Below, piece after piece: positions 1 to 5,966 of a stretch of 5,966 nt of DNA. The DNA lies in NCBI GenBank assembly GCA_030152865.1, contig JASLIW010000068.1:1-5966 (forward strand), given 5' to 3'. The stretch's first letter is position 1. Every line of letters starts with the position of its first letter. Below the pieces are notes generated by a model. That model did no database searches. It saw nothing but the letters and a program-made list of their open reading frames with translations, and was not told where the DNA came from. The translations under genes were made by a program, and so were the position numbers. Source of the DNA: Bacteroides sp. (GTDB taxonomy: Bacteria; Bacteroidota; Bacteroidia; Bacteroidales; Bacteroidaceae).

Positions 1-108
1 GTAGCTGAGAAATTGGGCTATTTAAGTCTGGCTAGTTTTGAAATAGGCTTAGCAGGACTCTCGCTTCTTTATATTTTAATTGCATTCAAAAAACCACAAT
101 ATGACTAA
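1..108 (+). CDS. C-terminal end of an unidentified, probably membrane-anchored protein (partial)
   Basis: This is the only plus-strand frame open from base 1; the other two hit stops within the first 25 bases. It encodes 35 residues and ends at the TAA at 106-108. Residues about 10-29 (LASFEIGLAGLSLLYILIAF) are mostly hydrophobic and are followed by a short basic and polar tail (KKPQYD). That pattern fits a last transmembrane helix with a cytoplasmic end. The gene begins left of the window and the family cannot be identified from this tail. Its last eight bases overlap the ATG of hemN, so the two are probably co-transcribed and translationally coupled. It may therefore belong to the same haem-related operon, but that is inference from spacing only. 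Confidence 0.6.
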   Translation, partial: VAEKLGYLSLASFEIGLAGLSLLYILIAFKKPQYD

Positions 109-1468
109 AATCAATTTAGACAAATACAATATTCCAGTACCACGATACACCAGTTATCCTCCAGCTAATTTTTTTCATGAGGATTTTACAGCAACAGACT
201 ACCTCCAAGCCATTGAGGAGTCTAATCAAACGAATCCCTCACACATTTCTTTCTATATCCATATCCCTTTCTGTAGGCACCTCTGTCACTACTGTGGTTG
301 CAACTCTTTCCCCATGATGAAGGCTGAAAGCATCGAAAGATATGTTGCGACACTATTCAAGGAGATAGATCTAGTAAAGCCGCTACTCAACAAAAACAGA
401 AAGGTCGCACAAATTCATTATGGGGGTGGAACACCTACAGTTCTGCCCGTGGCCACCCTAAAGCGAATAAATGAATACCTACTTGATGGGTTTGAGACAA
501 TAGAATCACCTGAAATCGCTATTGAGTGCCACCCAGGCTATCTGGATGAGGCTTACTGGCAGGACTTAACTCAAGCTCACTTCAACCGATTTAGTATTGG
601 TGTACAAGACTTCAATGAGCAAGTCTTAAAGACTGCCAATCGCAAACCTTCCTTGCTCCCCATTGAGCACATATTTGAGATTCTAAGGGATGCAGGAGCT
701 AAGATCAATATGGACTTTATTTATGGGCTGCCTCATCAAACCGTGAGTAGTTTTAAGCAGTCTATAGAAAAGGCTATACAACTTGCGCCCGACCGCTTGG
801 TTACCTTCTCTTATGCACATGTACCTTGGGTAAGTAAGCGCCAGCTCATCCTCGAAAAAGCAGGCCTACCCGATAGTCAAACCAAGCAGCAACTTTTTGA
901 GGAGGCCTCTATACTCCTTAAAAAAGCGGGGTATCAAGCTATTGGACTAGATCACTTTGTCAAAAAGAGTGATGAGTTGTATCAAGCGCTACAAAACCAA
1001 GAGCTTCATCGCAATTTTCAGGGCTACTGCACCCGCCGTACTACAGGACAAGTCTACGCTTTTGGAGTAACTGGTATCAGCCAGCTCTCTACGGCTTTTG
1101 CTCAAAATATAAAAACGATAGATGCTTACATTGACCAAGTAGAAAAAGGAAACCTTCCCATTACTAAGGGCTACCAGCGCAGCAAAGAAGAGCAGATAAC
1201 AGGGGCTGTCATTGAAACACTACTCTGTAATTATACCATTGCCTGGGAAGAAGTAGCTAAACACCTCAATATAAGTAAGGATGAGCTACTTCAAGCTATC
1301 CGCTACCAACCCAAAGAGCTGAAGGAGTTTGAACAGGATGGACTGATTGAGTGGTCAGACAAAGGAATCCAAATGACAAGCTCAGGAAAACTCTTTGTGC
1401 GCAATGTGGCCGCCTCGCTGGATAAGTTATTGGTCAACACGACCAAAAAATTCTCTAAACCCGTATAA
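101..1468 (+). CDS. hemN: Oxygen-independent coproporphyrinogen III dehydrogenase (radical SAM, HemN)
   Basis: HemN decarboxylates two propionate side chains of coproporphyrinogen III to give protoporphyrinogen IX. It works in the cytoplasm, without oxygen, using S-adenosylmethionine and a 4Fe-4S cluster. The 455-residue product matches the usual length of about 455-460. The N-terminus has KYNIPVPRYTSYP. The cluster motif CxxxCxxCxC is at C58, C62, C65 and C67, with Y52 six residues before the first Cys as in E. coli HemN. YGGGTPT (107-113) is the SAM-binding glycine motif and E142 lies in IAIECHPG. Further family blocks are FSIGVQDFN (164-172), DFIYGLP (205-211), GLDHF (282-286) and HRNFQGY (303-309), followed by the HemN C-terminal domain. 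These blocks separate true HemN from HemW-like paralogues. An in-frame TTG at 80 would add seven residues, but the ATG at 101 puts the conserved N-terminus at the expected position and gives an ATG/stop overlap with the upstream gene. hemG follows after 3 bp. Confidence 0.96.
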   Translation: MTKINLDKYNIPVPRYTSYPPANFFHEDFTATDYLQAIEESNQTNPSHISFYIHIPFCRHLCHYCGCNSFPMMKAESIERYVATLFKEIDLVKPLLNKNRKVAQIHYGGGTPTVLPVATLKRINEYLLDGFETIESPEIAIECHPGYLDEAYWQDLTQAHFNRFSIGVQDFNEQVLKTANRKPSLLPIEHIFEILRDAGAKINMDFIYGLPHQTVSSFKQSIEKAIQLAPDRLVTFSYAHVPWVSKRQLILEKAGLPDSQTKQQLFEEASILLKKAGYQAIGLDHFVKKSDELYQALQNQELHRNFQGYCTRRTTGQVYAFGVTGISQLSTAFAQNIKTIDAYIDQVEKGNLPITKGYQRSKEEQITGAVIETLLCNYTIAWEEVAKHLNISKDELLQAIRYQPKELKEFEQDGLIEWSDKGIQMTSSGKLFVRNVAASLDKLLVNTTKKFSKPV

Positions 1469-1471
1469 GTT

Positions 1472-2839
1472 ATGATACAAAAAGAAGTGGATGTCGTTGT
1501 GGTAGGAGCAGGATTGACTGGATTGACTACTGCTTTCTACCTCAAAAAGAAAGGATTACAAGTAGCAGTAGTAGAAAAGAGCAAGCGAATAGGTGGACAG
1601 ATCCAGACCTTTCATGAGGATGGATTTACCTTTGAAAAGGGACCTAACACAGGTGTTATCTCCTACCCAGAGGTGGCCGAGTTATTTCAGGATTTAGCGC
1701 CGCTCTGCCAGTTGGAAACAGCCAAAGAGGAGGCCAAAAGGAGGCTGATCTGGAAAGGTAAGCGCTTTCATGAGATTCCCTCTTCACTCTGGGGTGGCCT
1801 CAGTACGCCACTGTTTAGCTGGCCAGATAAGTTTCGTATTTTAGGAGAACCCTTTCGTAAGGTGGGGCAAGACCCCAATGAGTCCATTGCAGACCTAACC
1901 CGCAGGCGCTTGGGCAAATCCTACCTCAATTATGCCGTTGACCCTTTTCTATCAGGAGTCTATGCGGGCAATCCTGAAACACTTATTACCCGATTTGCCC
2001 TACCTAAACTCTACAACCTAGAACAAAACTACGGGGGATTTATCAAAGGAGCTCTGGCCAAAGCCAAAGAACCCAAAACCGAAAGGGATCGTTTAGCCAC
2101 TAAACAGGTATTCTCTGCTGTAGGAGGTCTAGAGTCAATTCCCAAGGCCTTGGGAGAAAAAATAGGAAAAGAAAATATTTATACACAAGCCGAACATACG
2201 CAAGTCAGCCCAATCCATGGGCAGTGGACTACTTCCTTTGAGCAGGCAGGCAAACCGATACAAATCACATCTAAGCAGGTCATCACCACCACAGGTGGCT
2301 ATACCCTGGCTGAACTCTTGACCTTTGTAGAGCCTCAGCTACTCCAAGCCATCACCAATTTACAGTATGCACCAGTGGTTCAAGTGAGTGTAGGAGTAAA
2401 AGATACCGAGGGCTTAGATTTCAATGCATTTGGTGGCTTGGTGCCCTCTTGCGAAAAAAGAGAAGTGCTAGGTATTTTATTTCCTGCAGCCTGTTTTGAG
2501 CAGCGAGCTCCTGAAAATGGGGCACTATTTTCCTTTTTTATTGGAGGGGTTAAACACGCAAACTTAACAGAGCTTAAAGATCAAGAGCTCGAAGACTTGG
2601 TGATTCGTAACTTTCACACGATGCTTCACTTCCCTAGCTCTAAGCAACCCGACTTAATTCGGATTTTCCGCCATAAGATGGCTATTCCCCAGTATGAAAT
2701 CACAAGTAAGGAACGCTTTGAAGCCATAGACTTGATTCAACAACAGTACAAGGGGCTACATTTGGGAGGAAATATCAGAGGGGGCATTGGTATGGCCGAT
2801 CGCATTCGCCAAGGGGTGCAGCTAGCGCAATTAAAGTAA
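1472..2839 (+). CDS. hemG: Protoporphyrinogen oxidase, FAD-dependent HemY type
   Basis: The enzyme oxidises protoporphyrinogen IX to protoporphyrin IX by removing six electrons, the step directly after HemN. At 455 residues it is close to the 450-480 usual for this flavoprotein family. The FAD-binding dinucleotide fold is at the N-terminus: GAGLTG at 12-17, an acidic ribose-binding residue at E35 (VVEK) and RIGG at 39-42, then GFTFEKGPNT (51-60). The C-terminal FAD-contact block GGNIRGGIGMADRIRQG lies at 432-448, as expected for the amine-oxidase/PPOX superfamily. There is no signal peptide or clear transmembrane helix; family members are usually loosely membrane-associated. The symbol hemG is used for this protein in Bacteroidetes, but it is the HemY type, not the small flavodoxin-like E. 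coli HemG. The ATG lies 3 bp after the hemN stop with no strong Shine-Dalgarno sequence, so coupled translation is likely. Ferrochelatase is not in the window. Another FAD amine-oxidase-like function is unlikely given the hemN linkage. Confidence 0.93.
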   Translation: MIQKEVDVVVVGAGLTGLTTAFYLKKKGLQVAVVEKSKRIGGQIQTFHEDGFTFEKGPNTGVISYPEVAELFQDLAPLCQLETAKEEAKRRLIWKGKRFHEIPSSLWGGLSTPLFSWPDKFRILGEPFRKVGQDPNESIADLTRRRLGKSYLNYAVDPFLSGVYAGNPETLITRFALPKLYNLEQNYGGFIKGALAKAKEPKTERDRLATKQVFSAVGGLESIPKALGEKIGKENIYTQAEHTQVSPIHGQWTTSFEQAGKPIQITSKQVITTTGGYTLAELLTFVEPQLLQAITNLQYAPVVQVSVGVKDTEGLDFNAFGGLVPSCEKREVLGILFPAACFEQRAPENGALFSFFIGGVKHANLTELKDQELEDLVIRNFHTMLHFPSSKQPDLIRIFRHKMAIPQYEITSKERFEAIDLIQQQYKGLHLGGNIRGGIGMADRIRQGVQLAQLK

Positions 2840-2847
2840 ATAAATAG

Positions 2848-2885
2848 GGATACTTGCTCTTAAGCTTTTGAACGAGCAAGTATCC
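2848..2885 (-). terminator. Perfect 12-bp hairpin at the 3' end of the transport unit, likely intrinsic terminator
   Basis: GGATACTTGCTC (2848-2859) is the exact reverse complement of GAGCAAGTATCC (2874-2885), with a 14-base loop. Read on the minus strand, the stem is followed by a pyrimidine-rich stretch, CTATTTATTTACTTT (2847 down to 2833), which resembles the tail of an intrinsic terminator. On the plus strand the stem is followed by ACAAGATAATAG, which has no U run. It therefore looks like a terminator mainly for the permease transcript, although a hairpin at a convergent junction can also stop or stabilise the hemG mRNA. The right arm lies inside the permease coding sequence (codons about 321-325), and the loop carries its last codons and stop. 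Confidence 0.72.
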
Positions 2886-3846
2886 ACAAGATAATAGGAG
2901 CTCCGAAAAGCGAAGTCACTGCGTTTATTGGTAATACACCATTAAATAAGGGTAACTGCGATACGATATCACAACCCATCAAAATTGTGGCACCACAAAG
3001 TACTGAGGCAGGTAAGATTACTTTGATATTAGAGGTCTTAAATAAGCCACGCGCAATATGGGGTACTGTAATCCCAATAAAGCCAATAGGCCCTGTAAAC
3101 GCTGTGGCAGTACCAGCTAGCACAGCAGTAATCACGATAATATAAAAACGAGTCCGCTCTACCGAAATGCCTAAGCCCTTGGCATATTCACTGCCCAATA
3201 AGAAGACATTGAGCTGTTTGATTAATAAAAAAGCGAAGAACAGACAGGTCGTTTGTATCGCACATAAGAGGACAAGTTCATTCCAGCCCACAGCCGACAA
3301 GCTACCAAAAGTCCAAGTAATAAATAGCTTTAGTGTTTCGGGATTACTCATATTCTGTAGGATACTCACGATAGAACTGGTAAAGTAACCAAACATTACC
3401 CCTACAATCAAGAGTGTAAGGGTGCTTTTAACGCGTGTGGATGCCAGTAAAATCAGCATAAGAATCAAACTAGCACCCAATATAGCTGCTACCACCTGAG
3501 CATAGGCGCTAGATACAAAAAAGGGAAAAGAGGCCCCACCTAGGGTAAGTAGTGCTACACCCAAGCTAGCACCAGAGTTAATGCCGAGTACATCGGGACC
3601 AGCCAGGGGGTTGCGAAACAAGATCTGCATCAGCAGACCTGCTACGGCCAAAGATGCCCCTACAAAAAGTGCGGTAAATGCCTTGGGCAAACGGTAATTT
3701 ATAATAATCTCTCGATAGATGGGCTGCTCCTGGCTAACTAGGCTCTCCCACAAATGAGCCAAAGAGATATTGACACTGCCAAAAAGGATATCGCAGACAA
3801 AAGCTACGAAACAGAGTAGAATGAGGATTAAAAATCTTTTCTTCAT
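2860..3846 (-). CDS. FecCD/BtuC-family ABC transporter permease (iron chelate, haem or cobalamin)
   Basis: This is an inner-membrane permease that would form a homodimer with two ATPase subunits and receive substrate from a periplasmic binding protein. Its 328 residues equal the usual family length (about 320-340), with some ten hydrophobic segments throughout. Family signatures are clear: RLPKAFTALFVGASLAVAG (52-70), leading into MQILFRNPLAGPDVLGINSGA (73-93); the cytoplasmic coupling region GPIGFIGITVPHIAR (252-266), which contacts the ATPase; and the C-terminal block NAVTSLFGAPIILW (308-321). The ATG at 3846 gives a normal N-terminus with a basic start and a first helix. Only 2 bp separate it from the stop of the upstream lipoprotein gene, so the two are one operon. 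No ATPase gene follows; hemG converges instead. Siderophore, haem and cobalamin permeases look alike at this level, so no symbol is given. Confidence 0.93.
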   Translation of the reverse strand: MKKRFLILILLCFVAFVCDILFGSVNISLAHLWESLVSQEQPIYREIIINYRLPKAFTALFVGASLAVAGLLMQILFRNPLAGPDVLGINSGASLGVALLTLGGASFPFFVSSAYAQVVAAILGASLILMLILLASTRVKSTLTLLIVGVMFGYFTSSIVSILQNMSNPETLKLFITWTFGSLSAVGWNELVLLCAIQTTCLFFAFLLIKQLNVFLLGSEYAKGLGISVERTRFYIIVITAVLAGTATAFTGPIGFIGITVPHIARGLFKTSNIKVILPASVLCGATILMGCDIVSQLPLFNGVLPINAVTSLFGAPIILWILARSKA

Positions 3847-3848
3847 GT

Positions 3849-4982
3849 TTAGTGTAACTTCTCCATAAAGGTCAATTCATAGTTGGGTAAGGCCTCAGGG
3901 TGAGCAATCTTAATCATATCTTTAAGGAGTAAGTCAGGACGGGCAACACCTGTTTCCCAATAGTCATTGCCTCCTGTACGGTTAGAGCGCTTACTACTAT
4001 TATAGACTCTACCTTCTTTAAAGGCTTTGAAATGACGGTACTTATCATTGGTCTCTGCCAGTTCGGCTAAGCTAGAAGCTTGCACCTTAACCCAAATATC
4101 AGCATCATGAAAATAGACTAAGGCTTCTTCTATAGTGGAGGGTATACTTCCTTGACTCTCTTCCTCTTCGTAATAATAACTCATCTTGGCATCCCGAAAT
4201 AGCTCGGCTGCATAACTCTTACCCCCAGGTAAAGACCAGGTACCTCTAAAGTCTTGTCCTGAAAGAACTGTGGGCCGTGGCGTCTTAATGCCTTTGGCTA
4301 TCTCTCTAGCAGCCAAATAATTTTGTTCTATCTCTTCAAAAATCTGATTGCCTAGTTCCAACTTATCGAAAAAGGCTGCAATAAACTTAACCCACTCTGC
4401 ACGACCCAGCAATGTCTGCTCCTGCCACTCCAAATTAAAGACAGGGCGCTGACTAAGCTTACGAAACTTCTCTGCTTCCTTTTGGTCTCCACTGTAGGCT
4501 GAGGTGAGAATGATATCGGGATTTAGTAAAAGTAGGCGTTCTGTATCCAGATTAAAAGACTCTCCTAAATCTAAAATACGCCCTTCTTTGACTCCTTCCA
4601 ATACAAAAGGGCTATAAATATACTTTGTACTACACACTCCTTTGATCTTGTCTGACTCACCAAGTAAATCAATAAAACTGAGGTAAGTGGCGGAATTGAC
4701 CATAAGGGACTGTACGGGTACCTTGATTTTTAGACCATCGGTAGGTGTTTCCACCTCCTCTTTGGATGTTAGATAGTAGATGCTATGCACAGCATAGTCA
4801 TTCCATGGATCAAAAACTGTAATTTTTGTATAGTCTTGGTGAGACTGATCTATCTCAAAGCCTTGCGCATAGGAGTTACTCGTGCTTAGCTGCTCATTTG
4901 CAGGCTTAGACTTCTGACCGCAGCTCGTAAGCACAACTAGGAGTGCAAAAAATAGAAGTGTATTCAATCGATTGTTTATCAT
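3849..4982 (-). CDS. Substrate-binding lipoprotein of an iron/haem/cobalamin-type ABC transporter
   Basis: This 377-residue lipoprotein should capture the substrate in the periplasm and deliver it to the permease encoded 2 bp downstream. A type II signal peptide is visible: MINNR, a hydrophobic core (about 9-18), and the lipobox LTSC with the lipidated Cys at 21. The residues after it (GQKSKP) lack the acidic cluster described for surface lipoprotein export in some Bacteroidetes, which fits a periplasm-facing anchor. The mature part matches the TroA-like/Peripla_BP_2 fold: SATYLSFIDLLGESDKIKGV (97-116), LLLLNPDIILTS (150-161), GTWSLPGGKSYAAELF (247-262) and ETGVARPDLLLKDMIKIAHP (343-362). The frame stays open upstream to an ATG at 5120, but those 46 extra residues would bury the signal peptide, so the start at 4982 is preferred. 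The length exceeds that of BtuF/FhuD-type proteins (about 250-300 residues), as is common for Bacteroidetes members. The ligand is not predictable. Confidence 0.9.
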   Translation of the reverse strand: MINNRLNTLLFFALLVVLTSCGQKSKPANEQLSTSNSYAQGFEIDQSHQDYTKITVFDPWNDYAVHSIYYLTSKEEVETPTDGLKIKVPVQSLMVNSATYLSFIDLLGESDKIKGVCSTKYIYSPFVLEGVKEGRILDLGESFNLDTERLLLLNPDIILTSAYSGDQKEAEKFRKLSQRPVFNLEWQEQTLLGRAEWVKFIAAFFDKLELGNQIFEEIEQNYLAAREIAKGIKTPRPTVLSGQDFRGTWSLPGGKSYAAELFRDAKMSYYYEEEESQGSIPSTIEEALVYFHDADIWVKVQASSLAELAETNDKYRHFKAFKEGRVYNSSKRSNRTGGNDYWETGVARPDLLLKDMIKIAHPEALPNYELTFMEKLH

Positions 4983-5008
4983 ATTGCTTTTCCAAATTAA
5001 TGATAAGA

Positions 5009-5043
5009 CGAATATAGAAAAATAGTCACTCCTTTCAGCCAAA
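5009..5043 (-). promoter_or_regulatory. Weak candidate promoter for the lipoprotein-permease unit
   Basis: On the minus strand TATATTCG (5016-5009) differs at one fixed position from the Bacteroidetes -7 consensus TAnnTTTG. A TTTG (5043-5040) lies upstream as a possible -33 element. The spacer is 23 bp, longer than the roughly 20 bp expected. Transcription would begin near 5002, leaving a leader of about 20 bases before the ATG at 4982. This would also exclude the longer upstream start. It is a pattern match only. Confidence 0.25.
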
Positions 5044-5065
5044 ACCGTAAGAATTATTGCCCTAC

Positions 5066-5082
5066 TCTGCCTAATTGGCAGA
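5066..5082. repeat. Perfect 6-bp dyad in the divergent intergenic region
   Basis: TCTGCC (5066-5071) and GGCAGA (5077-5082) form an exact inverted repeat around a 5-base TAATT centre. It lies about 85-100 bp upstream of the lipoprotein start and about 140 bp upstream of dnaK. It could be an operator for a dimeric regulator or a small hairpin. It has no U-rich tail on either side, so a terminator is less likely. A 6-bp dyad can also arise by chance. Confidence 0.35.
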
Positions 5083-5184
5083 AAGTATGTCAGTAAATAA
5101 GCTTGACCCTTTTGTGGCACAATCTTTGTCTTTTATATAGTGCATTCGCAAGGCAGACTAAGCTAAAGCGGGTACAGTTAAAAC

Positions 5185-5220
5185 TTTTGTTGAATAAAAT
5201 AAAAATATAATATAAGTATT
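5185..5220 (+). promoter_or_regulatory. A+T-rich leader directly upstream of dnaK
   Basis: From about 5185 the sequence is almost purely A and T up to the dnaK ATG, with a TATAAT hexamer at 5206-5211 and no purine-rich Shine-Dalgarno sequence. Unstructured A-rich leaders commonly stand in for a ribosome binding site in Bacteroidetes. A TTGTTG (5187-5192) is present but sits only 13 bp before TATAAT, so no convincing promoter pair can be named. No CIRCE element (TTAGCACTC-N9-GAGTGCTAA), the target of the heat-shock repressor HrcA, is seen. Confidence 0.3.
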
Positions 5221-5966
5221 ATGGGAAAAATAATTGGAATTGACTTAGGTACTACAAACTCTTGCGTTTCTGTATTTGAAGGAAACGAACCTGTAGTAAT
5301 CACAAATAGTGAAGGAAAAAGAACAACTCCATCTATCGTAGCATTTGTAGAAGATGGAGAGCGTAAAATTGGTGATCCTGCAAAACGTCAGGCTATCACA
5401 AACCCTAAAAAGACTATCTCTTCTATTAAGAGATTTATGGGTGAGAACTGGGACCAAGTACAAACAGAGGTTACTCGTGTACCTTATGATGTAGTACAAG
5501 GCGACAACAACACACCACGTGTAAAAATTGATGAGCGTCTTTATACACCTCAAGAAATCTCAGCTATGGTACTTCAGAAAATGAAGAAAACGGCTGAAGA
5601 TTACCTAGGACAAGAGGTAACTGATGCTGTAATTACCGTTCCAGCTTACTTCTCAGACTCTCAGCGTCAAGCTACTAAAGAAGCAGGTCAGATTGCTGGT
5701 CTTGAAGTAAAACGTATTGTAAACGAGCCTACTGCTGCTGCGCTAGCTTATGGTCTAGACAAAGCACACAAGGACATGAAGATTGCAGTATTCGACTTAG
5801 GTGGTGGTACATTTGATATCTCTATCCTTGAGTTTGGTGGCGGTGTATTCGAAGTATTATCTACCAATGGTGATACACACTTAGGTGGTGATGACTTTGA
5901 CCAAGTAATTATTGACTGGTTGGTAGATGAGTTCAAAAAGGACGAAGGTGCAGACTTGTCAAAAGA
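5221..5966 (+). CDS. dnaK: Molecular chaperone DnaK (Hsp70), N-terminal part, cut by the window end
   Basis: DnaK is the cytosolic Hsp70 that binds exposed hydrophobic peptides under ATP control with DnaJ and GrpE. The first 248 residues are present, covering most of the nucleotide-binding domain; the rest of that domain, the substrate-binding domain and the lid lie beyond the window. Visible ATPase motifs are IIGIDLGTTNSCV (phosphate 1, 4-16), K70 in SIKRFMG, VITVPAYFSDSQRQATKEAG (137-156), IVNEPTAAALAYG (166-178) and FDLGGGTFDIS (phosphate 2, 191-201), with T197 matching the E. coli autophosphorylation threonine T199. The ATG at 5221 gives the canonical MGKIIGIDLG start. Codon use looks biased (frequent CGT, GGT, GTA) compared with the other genes, as expected for an abundant protein. 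It is transcribed divergently from the lipoprotein gene, and no dnaJ or grpE is visible. Confidence 0.98.
   Translation, partial: MGKIIGIDLGTTNSCVSVFEGNEPVVITNSEGKRTTPSIVAFVEDGERKIGDPAKRQAITNPKKTISSIKRFMGENWDQVQTEVTRVPYDVVQGDNNTPRVKIDERLYTPQEISAMVLQKMKKTAEDYLGQEVTDAVITVPAYFSDSQRQATKEAGQIAGLEVKRIVNEPTAAALAYGLDKAHKDMKIAVFDLGGGTFDISILEFGGGVFEVLSTNGDTHLGGDDFDQVIIDWLVDEFKKDEGADLSK

Noticed and set aside
101..1468. HemW or another HemN-like paralogue instead of HemN
   Set aside because: The N-terminal VPRYTSYP, the CxxxCxxCxC motif with the fourth Cys, HRNFQGY and the full length of about 455 residues all fit true HemN. HemW is shorter (about 380) and lacks these blocks.
3167..3388. A 73-codon plus-strand open frame
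   Set aside because: It lies antisense inside the strongly supported FecCD permease gene and its product has no recognisable domain. It is a shadow frame.
4996..5009. ATTAATGATAAGAC as a possible Fur box near the lipoprotein start
   Set aside because: Only one half resembles the Fur consensus (TGATAAT-N-ATTATCA); the other half does not match. In A+T-rich DNA this is expected by chance.
5121..5128. AATCTTTG as a -7 element for a dnaK promoter
   Set aside because: It differs from TAnnTTTG at the first base, and no TTTG or TTG lies at the right distance upstream; the nearest TTG leaves only 15 bp.
5245..5553. A 102-codon minus-strand open frame
   Set aside because: It is fully antisense to dnaK, whose ATPase motifs are unmistakable, and its Cys- and Tyr-rich product resembles nothing known.
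5748..5936. A 62-codon minus-strand open frame
   Set aside because: It is antisense to the DnaK phosphate-2 region. Its Pro/Ser-rich product is the expected reverse reading of Gly- and Asp-rich codons.
1..5966. Mobile element, CRISPR array, tRNA/rRNA or defence system
   Set aside because: No transposase or integrase frame, spaced direct repeats, or tRNA/rRNA-like segments were seen on either strand. All larger frames are explained by housekeeping or transport genes.

Overview
The window looks like ordinary chromosomal DNA of a Bacteroidota bacterium, most likely of the order Bacteroidales. The clearest sign is the partial DnaK at the right end, whose sequence is close to what I remember of Bacteroides, Parabacteroides and Porphyromonas DnaK. 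Supporting signs are the near absence of Shine-Dalgarno sequences, A+T-rich leaders before start codons, and a lipoprotein and permease of typical Bacteroidetes style. No alignment was run, so genus is not assigned.

Layout, left to right. Bases 1-108 are the last 35 codons of a plus-strand gene for an unidentified protein ending in a membrane-type segment. Its stop overlaps the start of hemN (101-1468), the radical-SAM oxygen-independent coproporphyrinogen III dehydrogenase. Three bases later comes hemG (1472-2839), a FAD-dependent HemY-type protoporphyrinogen oxidase. The two enzymes catalyse consecutive late steps of haem synthesis (coproporphyrinogen III to protoporphyrinogen IX to protoporphyrin IX). 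The very tight spacing indicates one transcription unit that begins left of the window.

On the minus strand, converging on hemG, is a two-gene unit: a periplasmic-type lipoprotein of the iron-chelate/haem/cobalamin binding family (3849-4982) followed by a FecCD/BtuC-type permease (2860-3846). No ATPase gene accompanies them. The unit ends in a perfect 12-bp hairpin (2848-2885) that overlaps the last codons of the permease and appears to be its terminator. The substrate cannot be read from sequence. Iron or haem would fit the neighbouring haem genes, but that is inference.

A 238-bp divergent intergenic region (4983-5220) separates the transport unit from dnaK, which reads rightward out of the window. 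The region holds a small perfect dyad, a weak Bacteroidetes-like promoter candidate for the lipoprotein, and an A+T-rich leader before dnaK. No mobile elements, CRISPR arrays, tRNA or rRNA genes were seen, and no previously undescribed system. The points worth a second look are the coding-overlapping hairpin, the missing ATPase, start-site choices at two genes, and the pairing of an anaerobic haem enzyme with an oxidase normally linked to oxygen.
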